64,000 nucleotides of DNA from Bacteroides sp. Lineage in GTDB: Bacteria > Bacteroidota > Bacteroidia > Bacteroidales > Bacteroidaceae. Below are positions 9,304 to 18,032 of the stretch, one piece after another. The first letter of the stretch is position 1. Each line of letters opens with the position of its first letter. Below the pieces are notes generated by a model that was given only the letters and a program-made list of their open reading frames with translations, had not been told where the DNA came from and made no database searches. A program made the translations under genes and the position numbers. Location: contig JAJQDI010000010.1 in the NCBI GenBank assembly GCA_021202275.1, positions 1 to 64,000 on the forward strand, written 5' to 3'.

Positions 9304-10603
9304 ATGAATATATTTCTGTTATACATATTGAAAGTAAATATAATACTGACGGTATTATACCTTTTCTATGTGCTGTTTTGTACCCGTGATACGTTTTTCA
9401 GTCTCCGGCGCACGGTATTGCTGATGTGCTACGCGATCGCGTTTATCGCGCCGGTCATTCATCTGCCTGCTGATTCTTTTCTCTTTCGTCAGGAAAATCC
9501 TGTCAACCTGGGAGTAATATATGAAAAGATATGGACAGACACCTCAGAAGTCCTGATACAGGATACGCTGGTTACGGTGACACAGACAACTATACCTGCC
9601 CTGGTGAAGTTCTTGTTTGTGATCTATCTGATCGGGGCCCTTGTGATGTTGCTGCGCACCGGCATGGAATTGCGGCATACGTTCCTTTTGATTATCCAAA
9701 GCAAAAAACAATGCATACAGGGTGTTACTGTATGGATACATCCCGACAACCGCTCACCCTTTTCGTTTTTCAGATGGATCTGTATAGGGAAAGAACTCAC
9801 AGAACGGCAGGAACTGTCGGAAGTGCTCATACACGAACAGACACATGTCAGATGTCTTCACTCCATAGACATGGTGCTGGCACAGATGGTCATTGTGTGT
9901 TGTTGGTTCAACCCGGTTGCCTGGCTGTTGCGCAGGGAGATACGCATCAACCACGAATACGAAGCGGATGACACGGTGATGAAGGCGGGATTCAATAAAA
10001 AAAAGCTATCAGTATCACCTGATCGGAATGGAATATACTCCTATGGCTGCAGCAAATATATATAATAACTTTAGTGTTTTACCTTTAAAAAACAGATTGA
10101 AAATGATGAATAAAAAAAGAACCCGGAACCTGATGAAGAGTAAATACGTCATGTTCCTGCCTATGGCTATCCTGTTGATGTCTTTCACTGGCATCCGCAA
10201 CCAGAGTACTTTTGTAGTCCCTTTCCTTACAGAAGAGATTACTGAGACCGCTCAGGCAACAGAAATACCGCAAACCCCGGCTGAGGACGAAGAGATCCTG
10301 CATGTAGTAGATGAAATGCCACACTATCCGGGTGGAGTGAAGGAACTCATGAAATACATCAGTGAGAATCTGCGCTATCCCAGGGAAGCTGCCGACGCGG
10401 CTGTACAAGGTAGGGTCATCGTTCAGATGGTTGTTCGCAAAGACGGAAGTATTGATGATGTGCGGGTAGCCAGAGGCGTCCATGAAGCTCTGGACCAGGA
10501 AGCGGTAAGAGTGATAAAAAGTATGACCACGTGGCAGCCTGGCAAGCACGAGGGCAAAGTAAGGAATGTCTATTATACCATTCCTGTCGAGTTCCGCCTG
10601 TAA
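9304..10603 (+). pseudogene. BlaR1-like M56 peptidase fused to TonB domain, frameshifted at A8
   Basis: The first frame (9304-10065) holds N-terminal membrane segments, a metalloprotease HEQTH motif at residues 177-181 and the downstream HEYEAD glutamate of family M56. It then loses the family sequence after GFNKK. A second frame, usable from about 10005 to 10603, continues it exactly (SYQYHLIGMEYTP...), followed by the last membrane segment (MFLPMAILLMSF) and a TonB C-terminal domain (YPREAADAAVQGRVIVQMVV). One extra A in the run of eight at 9997-10004 explains the break; seven A would restore about 430 codons. Whether this is a sequencing error, a null allele or a slippage site is open. Confidence 0.85.
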
Positions 10604-10614
10604 CTCTGTATCGT

Positions 10615-10698
10615 GCCGGCACAAAGAGAATTACGATCGTAAGCCAGGGAGACGTCCGCGATCGGCCCATCGTAAATTTCTTTGTGCCGGCTTTTTTT
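10615..10698 (+). terminator. Long 23 bp stem terminator after the M56-TonB gene
   Basis: 10615-10637 and 10669-10691 are inverted repeats that pair over 23 positions with one mismatch and one G-T, around a 31-base loop, and are followed by seven T (10692-10698). It starts 12 bases after the stop codon. The stem is far longer than a normal terminator. Confidence 0.8.
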
Positions 10699-10728
10699 CT
10701 CATGAGGAAAATAAGGATGATATTTGCA
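10699..10728 (+). repeat. Copy 1 of a promoter-like direct repeat (copy 2 at 12507)
   Basis: CTCATGAGGAAA (10699-10710), ten variable bases, then TATTTGCA (10721-10728). The same blocks with the same spacing occur at 12507-12536, where they form the tamL promoter. This copy has GATATTTG instead of a full TAnnTTTG box. No convincing gene follows before 10936. Confidence 0.55.
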
Positions 10729-10882
10729 TACTGATACCAGAACAGAATTCAAATCGTACGTTGTAATCCGCTTCGCTGACCGCCCCCACTCGGCAGTTCC
10801 CCAATGTATTTACACACATAGAGATGGATGGTACGCATATATTGATAATGAATATGAAGATCATTTATTGTTGAGAAGTAGT

Positions 10883-10916
10883 AAAAAAAACAAGGTTGCC
10901 TCGAAAGAGACAACCT
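10883..10916 (-). terminator. Terminator of the 10936 membrane-protein gene
   Basis: AGGTTGCCTC (10893-10902) and GAGACAACCT (10907-10916) form a hairpin with a four-base loop and one A-C mismatch. On the minus strand it is followed, after two or three bases, by a run of eight T (10890-10883). A near-identical hairpin terminates the gene at 37963. Confidence 0.75.
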
Positions 10917-10935
10917 CAGTTTCAAAGAGGATCTA

Positions 10936-11409
10936 TTAATCAAACCTCTTCCATTTGATTTTTTTGATTATAAAGATTAGAAAACAAATCAAAGACAAAA
11001 CAGCGAACCCTCCCATTATCCATAGATCTTTTTCGGTAATGTCTTCGCGTATATATCCCAACGCATACCACGGAATAGCTGTAACAAAGACAATAGAGAA
11101 CATTCTGGCACTTTGTGAAATATAATGATCTATGAAAAGTTTGTTGAATATCTTTTCATCCACTAAAGGAACTTGTGTTTTATAGTATTCCTTTTTCAGA
11201 TCAAACCTTTTCGTAGCTCCATAGCCTATATAATAAGCTATCGCTGACCAAAGCAGAATAAAGAAACACATAGCTATTCCGCCTGTTCCATCATCAAAAA
11301 TGTAGGTGTAGGGTCTGCCTTTAATAGGGGCTATCACCAGACATAGAATAATGATAGTGACAATTAACCCTATCGTAGCGGTTATTCCATATTTATGATA
11401 TTTATTCAT
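10936..11409 (-). CDS. Small multi-pass membrane protein of unknown function
   Basis: A 157 aa protein with about four hydrophobic segments: residues 8-28, 45-63, roughly 102-118 and 129-147, the last ending in a lysine/arginine-rich tail (IKKIKWKRFD). I recognise no family. It follows the lipoprotein gene at 11425 by only 15 bases on the same strand, and both are AT-rich compared with the housekeeping genes on either side. The pair may work together; an immunity-type role for this protein is speculation. Confidence 0.65.
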   Translation of the reverse strand: MNKYHKYGITATIGLIVTIIILCLVIAPIKGRPYTYIFDDGTGGIAMCFFILLWSAIAYYIGYGATKRFDLKKEYYKTQVPLVDEKIFNKLFIDHYISQSARMFSIVFVTAIPWYALGYIREDITEKDLWIMGGFAVLSLICFLIFIIKKIKWKRFD

Positions 11410-11424
11410 GTTTTATTCGTTTTG

Positions 11425-12108
11425 TCAAAATATGGCTGTACACACCGAAGCTACCGCTGCCATCCCACCTCCGACAAAAGGATTCATGGCACTTGCCATA
11501 AGAGCTTGATAGCCCCACCAAGCATCAGCAAATGCTACACTTCCTGCATTGGCCCGGGTCTGAGGTTTATTAAGGGTTTCCATCCATACATGTAAATTAG
11601 CATTCCAGTATTCAGTTGATGCCTGGAAAACAGTAATAAAACCTATAACAGCTTTTTTCTGCTCATAGTTTAAGACTTCATCCGATTCAACTTTATTAAT
11701 TAGATATATATCTAAAGGATTATTCATTACTGCTTCTATATAGTTGAATTCCTGTTCAGATATAAGTTCTTTGACTTCCTCTACTGTGATGGCATAATCA
11801 AAAAGTTGTATTTCTTCTATTTCATTATCTGACCGGGTATGCAAATTTTGTGAAACGTATTTATTTACAGAAGTAATAATCAACTGCTCCAGGCTTTCAT
11901 TATCTAACGAGGAGGCTCTTGTGGAAATATTCATTAAATCTTTATATACTTCCTCGAGACATTCATTATGGATTCGGGCAATCTCTTGTCCAATTTTTAC
12001 CAACTCACTTTCCTGAGTTTGTATGTTCTGAATAGAGTCATCTATGTTTGTGCAGGAATAAATTATTGCCAGCAACAAACTTACTGTAATAATAAAATAA
12101 TTTTTCAT
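11425..12108 (-). CDS. Lipoprotein with glycine/alanine-rich hydrophobic tail
   Basis: A 227 aa protein with a lipoprotein signal (IIYSC, Cys19). Residues 20-185 are polar and helical, rich in Glu and Asn. From residue 190 to the end the composition changes sharply to Ala, Gly, Val, Met and aromatics (FADAWWGYQ, GGGMAAVASV), a segment that could insert in a membrane. No catalytic motif or known family is apparent. The small membrane protein gene follows directly, and this two-gene unit lies in an AT-rich insert between direct repeats at 10699 and 12507. A toxin/immunity or envelope role are possibilities only. Confidence 0.65.
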   Translation of the reverse strand: MKNYFIITVSLLLAIIYSCTNIDDSIQNIQTQESELVKIGQEIARIHNECLEEVYKDLMNISTRASSLDNESLEQLIITSVNKYVSQNLHTRSDNEIEEIQLFDYAITVEEVKELISEQEFNYIEAVMNNPLDIYLINKVESDEVLNYEQKKAVIGFITVFQASTEYWNANLHVWMETLNKPQTRANAGSVAFADAWWGYQALMASAMNPFVGGGMAAVASVCTAIF

Positions 12109-12506
12109 AGATGTGTTTTTTGTTTAACACAACAAATATAATAAAAATATTGTAACAACAAAATAATATGATAGTTTTCATTGTTAAAGTCATCATAAGG
12201 AAATCTTGATAGATTGCCTTATTGTAGGATACATATTTCTCTAAAAACGTCCGCAGGAGTTGTATATCGGAAAGATGATCTAAAATAGATTCAGATAATT
12301 TTAAGCACATCTATGAATGTATGAACAGTTTTCCAGAGTTTATTTGTCTTAGAATTCAGCACTCCATATTATGTACATCCTTTATACCCAGGGCTGCGTC
12401 GGATTTCGTGTCTCTTCATCCGCCTTCCCGTGGGTTAGAATTGGTTGTCCCTTCAGGACTTTGAAATACCCTCGTTTTTTATGGTGACACAACCTCTTCA
12501 TATTTT
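12109..12506. other. Non-coding stretch with possible decayed repeat
   Basis: No gene is supportable. 12385-12470 contains ACCCAGGGCTGCG and later CGTGGGTTAGAATTGG, resembling the GC-richer extragenic repeat debris seen in many Bacteroidetes genomes; I cannot confirm the family from sequence alone. Confidence 0.3.
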
Positions 12507-12536
12507 CTCATGAGGAAATAATAGATTATATTTGCA
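12507..12536 (+). promoter_or_regulatory. tamL promoter; copy 2 of the direct repeat
   Basis: TATATTTG at 12527-12534 is a full -7 match. The upstream block CTCATGAGGAAA (12507-12518) and downstream TATTTGCA are shared with 10699-10728 at identical spacing. The leader to the ATG at 12614 is about 75 bases. Confidence 0.6.
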
Positions 12537-12613
12537 CATGAATAATCATAGTAACATTGTGATATGATTTAAATCGTAAATAGTCCCATCGTAATTATCT
12601 TATATCCTTTTGC

Positions 12614-14929
12614 ATGAGAACAGGTTTTTCTCTCTTTTTATGGATTCCGATCCTTGCTTTGCTGGCTTCCTGTTCGGCCACCAAATACGTACCCGAAGGA
12701 GCGTATCTGCTGGAAGAGGTAAAGATACAGACAGATCGCAAAGAGATAAAGCCCTCCGAACTGGCGCCCTATCTGCGCCAGAATCCCAATTCCAAATGGT
12801 TCAGCCTGTTCAAGACCCAGTTGTATATCTATAATGCCTCCGGTCGGGATTCCACGCGCTGGATCAACCGTACCCTGCGTCGTATGGGAGATGCTCCGGT
12901 GATCTACTCCGAAGAAGAGGCCCTGAAAACCCAGGAGGAACTTACCAAAGCGGTACACAACATGGGGTATATGAGTGCTACTGTAGACGGAGGCATACGT
13001 ACGAAGAGAAAAAAACTGAAACTCCTCTATCAGGTGCATTCCGGAGCGCCCTACATTGTACATTCCACACATTACGATGTTCCCGACGGGAAGATCGCAC
13101 ATTACCTCCGCAACGACTCAGCTTCTACCCGTCTCAGAAAGGGAATGCTCTTTGATGTCAATGTATTGGACGCGGAGAGACAACGGATCACCCAGGTACT
13201 TCAGAACCACGGTTACTACCGTTTTCACAAAGACTACATCACTTACACGGCGGATACCATACAAAATACCTACCAGGTAGATCTGACCCTGCATCTGCAC
13301 CTTTACCGTGCCCATGCGACAGACGAGCCCCGCGCGCACGATCAGTTCCACATCGGAGAGATCCGTTTTGTGACCGACTACGAAGCCCTGCAATCCACTT
13401 CCCTGCAGTTTGCCCAGACCTATGATTCGATCTGCTACAAAGGCTATCCGATCTATTTCCGGGATAAGATGTATCTTCGTCCCAGGATATTGACAAACAA
13501 CCTAATGTTCTCGCCCGGAGACCTGTACAGCGAACAGAACATACAACGTACCTACAGCAACTTCGGACGGTTGTCTGCGTTGAAATACGCCAACATGAGG
13601 TTTATGGAACGCCAGCAGGGAGACAGTCTCACTTTAGACAGTTATATCCTGCTGACACGCAACAGGCCTCAGTCGATCTCCTTTGAGGTAGAAGGGACAA
13701 ATACCTCCGGAGATCCCGGAGTGGCAGCGTCGGTCTCTTACCAGAACCGCAACCTGTTCCACGGTTCGGAAACCTTTCTGCTCAAATTCCGCGGGGCTTT
13801 TGAAGCCATCTCCCAGATCAGTACGAACAATACGGACAATAACTACACCGAATTCGGGGTAGAAAGCAGTATCAACTTCCCCAACTTCCTGTTCCCTTTC
13901 CTCTCTTCTGCTTACAAACGCAAGATACGGGCAACCACGGAGTTCGGACTTCAGTACAACTATCAGATACGACCCGAATTCTCCCGGACCGTGGCCAATG
14001 GCTCCTGGAGCTACCGCTGGTCGGAAAGGCAACGGGTACAGCATCGTATCGATATGCTGGATATCAGTTTCGTATACCTGCCCTGGAAATCGTTGAGCTT
14101 TACAAACGATTACCTCAACGGAGACAATCCCATCCTGGAGTATAACTACAAAAACCGCCTGATCGTACGTAATGGGTATACCTATCACTACCACAGTTCC
14201 GGGACTTCTAACCTGAACCGGACAGCTACAGCCAACTCTTTTGCCATACGCGCGGGTATCGAATCGGCTGGTAACCTATTGTATCTCATTTCCAGAGCCA
14301 CCAAAGGGAAGATCAACAGGAGTGAAGGTGAAGAATACAAGATACTGAACATCCCCTATGCACAATACCTGAAAGGGGACTTCGACTTTGCACAGAATAT
14401 TGTGATGGACGAGCGCAACTCACTGGCTTTTCACGCGGCATTCGGCATTGCAGTGCCCTACGGAAATGCCAACGCCATACCGTTCGAGAAACGCTATTTC
14501 TCCGGAGGAGCCAACAGCGTACGCGGATGGTCGGTACGCGGTCTGGGGCCGGGATCTTTTCCCGGCGACGGAAATTTCCTCAATCAGTCCGGAGACATCA
14601 AGCTGGATGTCAGTGCGGAATACCGTACCCGCCTTTTCTGGAAATTCAACGGAGCCGCCTTTATAGATGCCGGTAACATCTGGACCCTGAGGAAAGATGA
14701 AATCAACCAGCCCGGCGGATTCTTTCGTTTCAGGGAGTTCTACAAGCAGATTGCCGTAGCTTACGGCCTTGGACTGCGGTTGGATATGGATTTTCTGATC
14801 CTGCGCTTCGACGGAGGGATGAAAGCATTGAATCCTGTCTATAGCAGTGGAAAAGACAGGTATCCGATCATACATCCCAACTTCAGTCGGGATTTTACTT
14901 TCCACTTCGCCGTAGGTTATCCATTCTGA
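12614..14929 (+). CDS. tamL: TamL-like BamA-family outer-membrane lipoprotein
   Basis: A 771 aa Omp85-superfamily protein of the Bacteroidetes lipidated type. The signal ends in the lipobox LLASC (Cys20). POTRA-like regions span about 35-330, including GYMSATVDG and HGYYRFHKDY. The C-terminal half is a 16-strand barrel with the conserved RYFSGGANSVRGWSVRGLGP segment (about 628-648) corresponding to the lid-loop VRGF motif, and it ends in Phe (FAVGYPF). TamA/TamL proteins assist outer-membrane protein assembly, usually with an inner-membrane TamB partner, which is not in this window. The gene stop overlaps the convergent lipoprotein gene by 35 bases. Confidence 0.9.
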   Translation: MRTGFSLFLWIPILALLASCSATKYVPEGAYLLEEVKIQTDRKEIKPSELAPYLRQNPNSKWFSLFKTQLYIYNASGRDSTRWINRTLRRMGDAPVIYSEEEALKTQEELTKAVHNMGYMSATVDGGIRTKRKKLKLLYQVHSGAPYIVHSTHYDVPDGKIAHYLRNDSASTRLRKGMLFDVNVLDAERQRITQVLQNHGYYRFHKDYITYTADTIQNTYQVDLTLHLHLYRAHATDEPRAHDQFHIGEIRFVTDYEALQSTSLQFAQTYDSICYKGYPIYFRDKMYLRPRILTNNLMFSPGDLYSEQNIQRTYSNFGRLSALKYANMRFMERQQGDSLTLDSYILLTRNRPQSISFEVEGTNTSGDPGVAASVSYQNRNLFHGSETFLLKFRGAFEAISQISTNNTDNNYTEFGVESSINFPNFLFPFLSSAYKRKIRATTEFGLQYNYQIRPEFSRTVANGSWSYRWSERQRVQHRIDMLDISFVYLPWKSLSFTNDYLNGDNPILEYNYKNRLIVRNGYTYHYHSSGTSNLNRTATANSFAIRAGIESAGNLLYLISRATKGKINRSEGEEYKILNIPYAQYLKGDFDFAQNIVMDERNSLAFHAAFGIAVPYGNANAIPFEKRYFSGGANSVRGWSVRGLGPGSFPGDGNFLNQSGDIKLDVSAEYRTRLFWKFNGAAFIDAGNIWTLRKDEINQPGGFFRFREFYKQIAVAYGLGLRLDMDFLILRFDGGMKALNPVYSSGKDRYPIIHPNFSRDFTFHFAVGYPF

Positions 14930-15335
14930 CCTGCCAGGTTCCTTCTGTCTGTTGCACGATCAGCGTGTCCCGGATCTCTTCGGTAAAAGAGAAAGTCCCG
15001 TTGATAAAGTCCGTCTCCAGGACGTTTTGTATCCGGCATACCACGCGGCCCTCTTGTCCATTTTCTTCCAGTTCGGTATGTATCAGGGAGACTGTAGCTA
15101 TGCCTGATTGCCGCACCGCGTCTAAGTGTTCCTGCCGGATGTTGGAAGCATAGTACTGCAACAGGGGCAGGGAAGAAGGGGTAACGTAATTCGTAGCCAA
15201 CGGATAGTTGAGGTTATAGAACGATTCGCAGAAGGCTACCGCGCACGTTCCGGCACGTTCCTGTTCGGTCTGCGGAGAGCAGCCTGCAGAAAGAGTAAAC
15301 AGAAAAAAGACGAAGCAGAAAGGTAGTTTGTTTAT
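14895..15335 (-). CDS. Small lipoprotein lacking an ATG start
   Basis: The frame encodes a clear lipoprotein signal (NKLPFCFVFFLFTLSAGC) and a soluble domain of about 125 aa that I do not recognise. No in-frame ATG, GTG or TTG lies just before the signal. The codon in the right place is ATA at 15335-15333; the only recognised start is a TTG at 15410, inside the terminator of the previous gene and giving a 25-residue extension before the signal. Either ATA is used, or an ATG has mutated. The 3' end overlaps tamL by 35 bases in convergent orientation. Confidence 0.55.
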   Translation of the reverse strand: MNKLPFCFVFFLFTLSAGCSPQTEQERAGTCAVAFCESFYNLNYPLATNYVTPSSLPLLQYYASNIRQEHLDAVRQSGIATVSLIHTELEENGQEGRVVCRIQNVLETDFINGTFSFTEEIRDTLIVQQTEGTWQVRMDNLRRSGK

Positions 15336-15383
15336 GTCAGACGCATTTAAATGTGTGTAAAAGATAACCCTGTAAAAAAGCAG

Positions 15384-15423
15384 AAAAGACCTGCCTTTGC
15401 CTTCAGGCAACCGACAGATCTTT
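15384..15423 (-). terminator. Terminator of the DUF3332 gene
   Basis: AAAGACCTG (15385-15393) pairs with CAGATCTTT (15415-15423) with one mismatch, with a further TGCCT/AGGCA pair inside the loop. On the minus strand the stem runs into TTTTC. It lies 23 bases after the DUF3332 stop. Confidence 0.55.
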
Positions 15424-15445
15424 CCGTAGAGGGAATAGTTCCGGA

Positions 15446-16000
15446 TCAGCGCATGGCATAATACAGGTCGCTCATCAGCAACTGATGCGCGGCCAGTACG
15501 CCTTGCTCGTCCAGCGTTACGTTCAATGTATCTCCGTTGGGCAGGCAGAGTTCGGCTGTACCGTCTTCGTTGAAACGGAGCAGATCGCTGCTCACACCGT
15601 CGGCCTGTACACTCCAGGTATGGGTTTCCTGATCGTAGATCAGATCCATAGAGGTGGTGTCACCCTCTTTGGTGATCGTATAACCGTTTTCTTTTACCTC
15701 TACTAAGTAATCGCCATTCTCACCTTTGATCTTTTTCACTTCACCTACATCTGCCATCGGATTGGTACCTGACCAGAACTCGATGGAATTGATCACCAAT
15801 ACGTCTGCCAGATATGCTACTCCATATACAGGTACTATATTGATAGCCAGGAATACGAGCTCATTCACGAATTTATTACTGATCGACTGGTTCCAGGTGG
15901 CCAGGCGATTGAACAATCCGAACGATCCTACGCAGGAACTGAACAGAATAGTAACACTAAGCATACAAGCAGTGACAAATGTAAATTTGTTTCTTCTCAT
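15446..16000 (-). CDS. DUF3332-family lipoprotein
   Basis: A 184 aa protein whose signal peptide ends ILFSSC (Cys23), followed by the family's hallmark GSFGLFNRLATWNQSISNKFVNELVFL and a hydrophobic stretch (LAINIVPVYGVAYLADVLVINSIEFW). The C-terminal half alternates charged and Thr-rich beta-like segments. DUF3332 proteins are short envelope lipoproteins of unknown role, widespread in Bacteroidales. It has its own -7 box upstream at 16085 and a terminator downstream. Confidence 0.9.
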   Translation of the reverse strand: MRRNKFTFVTACMLSVTILFSSCVGSFGLFNRLATWNQSISNKFVNELVFLAINIVPVYGVAYLADVLVINSIEFWSGTNPMADVGEVKKIKGENGDYLVEVKENGYTITKEGDTTSMDLIYDQETHTWSVQADGVSSDLLRFNEDGTAELCLPNGDTLNVTLDEQGVLAAHQLLMSDLYYAMR

Positions 16001-16084
16001 AATGAATTGATTTATAGATTTATATTAAAATGAATGATCGTCTTCTCAGGAGGCAGATCCGCACAAAGAGCGGATTGACTGCTA

Positions 16085-16092
16085 CAAATATA
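16085..16092 (-). promoter_or_regulatory. -7 box of the DUF3332 gene
   Basis: On the minus strand it reads TATATTTG, a full TAnnTTTG match, 85 bases before the start codon. Confidence 0.5.
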
Positions 16093-16132
16093 AATCTTTT
16101 TCCGGGATCAGAAAAGATCGGACGGACTTATT

Positions 16133-16573
16133 TTAGGCAGGCTGCCTGCTCCGGTCCCATGTCTTCCGCAGCAGATAATCTACGGAATATTTTCCCGGCC
16201 CGCTGATAAAAAGCATGATATAAAGGATTATGTAAACAAAAGGCAGTTCTTTGTCAAAAAAGGGATCTCCGGAATGGATTACAAAGAATGCCATGGCCAT
16301 AGTGAAGGTCATCGGAATAAGGGCCAGCCGGAACAGAAAGCCAACAATAAAGGCCATGGAACAGAACAACTCGGCAAAAATAGCTAAGCTGACAGATACC
16401 GTACTGCCTACTCCCAGCGGATCGGCAAATGTAGTGGAAAGTTCATGAAAATGGCTCCATTTCTGGATACCGTGATTCATCAGTAACAAACCGAAAATAA
16501 TACGCATTGCCAGAAGAAAAAGTGACTCTGAGGTTTGATCTGGCCGGGCCGGGAAAAGATATTTGTAAAACAT
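16133..16573 (-). CDS. DoxX-family membrane protein
   Basis: A 146 aa protein with four membrane segments typical of DoxX: the first contains LLAMRIIFGLLLMNHGIQKW, the second VSLAIFAELFCSMAFIVGF, the third ALIPMTFTMAMAFFVIH, the fourth FVYIILYIMLFISGPGKYSVD. DoxX proteins are small quinone- or redox-linked membrane proteins with no agreed function. The conserved GPG(K)YS(V)D near the C-terminus is present. The gene stands alone, 132 bases upstream of DUF3332 on the opposite side of that gene's promoter. Confidence 0.88.
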   Translation of the reverse strand: MFYKYLFPARPDQTSESLFLLAMRIIFGLLLMNHGIQKWSHFHELSTTFADPLGVGSTVSVSLAIFAELFCSMAFIVGFLFRLALIPMTFTMAMAFFVIHSGDPFFDKELPFVYIILYIMLFISGPGKYSVDYLLRKTWDRSRQPA

Positions 16574-16903
16574 AAGACTTTTGTTTTTATTTCTTAAAAC
16601 AAATAAAGTTTATAAAAGTTTGATAAGTGTAAAATAAGATAGATAGTGATTGAATGGTTAGGAACTCCCCGTCGGTTTTTAAAGAACCTTCGGTATTCTG
16701 AATATATTCATTGTACTATAATATCTGTTCTTTTAAAACATCCATAAAAGCGATCCTTTGAGAGCCAGGGGTAACGTACATAGATAATGCTTGCGTAGAA
16801 TGTATGGATGTCGTAATGCATGATCCCGATATTCATTTTTTCAGGAAGTCTTTTCTAACTGCGGTGAGAATATCCGGCATTTGAGTTCATCAAAAATATG
16901 TTG
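16574..16903. other. Intergenic stretch, nothing recognised
   Basis: AT-rich spacer between the divergent DoxX gene and the DUF3592-like gene. No gene or strong repeat is visible. Confidence 0.4.
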
Positions 16904-16911
16904 TAGTTTTG
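16904..16911 (+). promoter_or_regulatory. -7 box giving a possibly leaderless transcript
   Basis: TAGTTTTG matches TAnnTTTG and ends five bases before a GTG at 16917. The expected start of transcription coincides with that GTG, which therefore decides the start of the downstream gene. Confidence 0.5.
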
Positions 16912-16916
16912 CATCC

Positions 16917-17396
16917 GTGAATAAGATAAGTATATACAGCAGACCTTTAGATAGAAGAGTGATTCTTATTGCAAGCTATGTAGTTGTAATAGGAATGATT
17001 GTCGGTGGATGCTTCGGGCTTCTCTATGCGGACAGATTAAGTAAGAAGTATGAATCTACCACAGCCAGGATCGAAGATATACAAATCAAATATAAATACG
17101 CACAAAACAGTAAAAGAAAAACGAAGTTCTATCGTGTGTGGATAAGTTATCAGGTGGATGGGATTCCTTATAAAACTTCTTTAGGGCATTATCAATCTTC
17201 CTGGGAAACAGGAAATAGTATAAAGATTGATTATGATCCGCAAGATCCTGCAAAAGTTACAACTATTGGCGGAAACAGACTGATTTGTAAATTATTAATA
17301 GGTATTGGCCTAGTTACTTTGGTTTTATTATATGGATTTACCAAACTTATTAATAAAATGTATAAGGGTAATTTCTGGAAACAGGCATCTTACTAA
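16917..17396 (+). CDS. DUF3592-like two-pass membrane protein
   Basis: A 159 aa protein with membrane segments at about 16-38 and 124-144 and an extracytoplasmic domain between. That domain has the DUF3592 pattern: a variable-length basic strand, FYRVWISYQVDGIPY, then SIKIDYDPQDPAKVTT. The function of the family is unknown. I take the GTG at 16917 as start, because the ATG at 16881 lies upstream of the -7 box at 16904. AT-rich codon use differs from the surrounding housekeeping genes, which suggests recent arrival. Confidence 0.65.
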   Translation: MNKISIYSRPLDRRVILIASYVVVIGMIVGGCFGLLYADRLSKKYESTTARIEDIQIKYKYAQNSKRKTKFYRVWISYQVDGIPYKTSLGHYQSSWETGNSIKIDYDPQDPAKVTTIGGNRLICKLLIGIGLVTLVLLYGFTKLINKMYKGNFWKQASY

Positions 17397-17608
17397 ATGG
17401 TTTTTACTGCTGTTCGGTCTGTGACTTTCTCTTTGTGACTGTTCAGTATATGATCCACTTCTATTCTCCTATCTCACTGTATTTTGTGATATATTCCTCT
17501 TAGTGGGCCTCCCTTACAATTAATTGACTGTCTGATAATAGGATATTTCAGAGAGGAGAGTACGAATGTTTTTAGTATAGATCTAAGGAACAATTAATTA
17601 ATTACACC

Positions 17609-18007
17609 ATGAGTACACAAAATGAATCTCAAAAAGCTATTTACATTACAGCAGACAAAATTGAAGAGTCTCCCATTATGCCCTCAGCGTATGAAACAAC
17701 TCAGATCTTTATAGGAAGATACACAGTGATAGGAGATAGAGATAATTATATTGGATCCGGAGAAGTCTGGAAAATAAATACCGAAACCAACAGAACAGCT
17801 GGTCCATACCCTGTATGTATACCTTCCATCCATTTTGAGGAAAATAACGCGGAAAATTGCAAAATGATCTTAAGCACCACTGTAGATCCGGAAACTAATA
17901 GATATGTTTTTAATATCTACAATCCTACCTCGCAACGAATACGTTTAGGAATATTTACTCTGGAAGAAATGCACAGTTTTGAAGCGAAAAGTGTCCCTAA
18001 TCCCTGA
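17609..18007 (+). CDS. Hypothetical protein
   Basis: A 132 aa soluble protein with no signal peptide, membrane segment or family that I recognise. It is beta-rich by composition with many Asn, Thr and Ile. The start ATG at 17609 follows an AT-rich leader. It is AT-rich like the gene before it. A 16 bp inverted repeat lies 25 bases after the stop. Confidence 0.55.
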   Translation: MSTQNESQKAIYITADKIEESPIMPSAYETTQIFIGRYTVIGDRDNYIGSGEVWKINTETNRTAGPYPVCIPSIHFEENNAENCKMILSTTVDPETNRYVFNIYNPTSQRIRLGIFTLEEMHSFEAKSVPNP

Positions 18008-18032
18008 GAAAACGATGTGTTCATTTATAAAG

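Noticed and set aside
8932..10603. Beta-lactam resistance operon
   Set aside because: The BlaI/M56 pair is present but no beta-lactamase or PBP gene is adjacent, and the M56-TonB fusion is of the general Bacteroidetes type.
10724..10939. A 71-codon open frame after the long hairpin
   Set aside because: It runs through the minus-strand terminator at 10883-10916 and looks like chance sequence.
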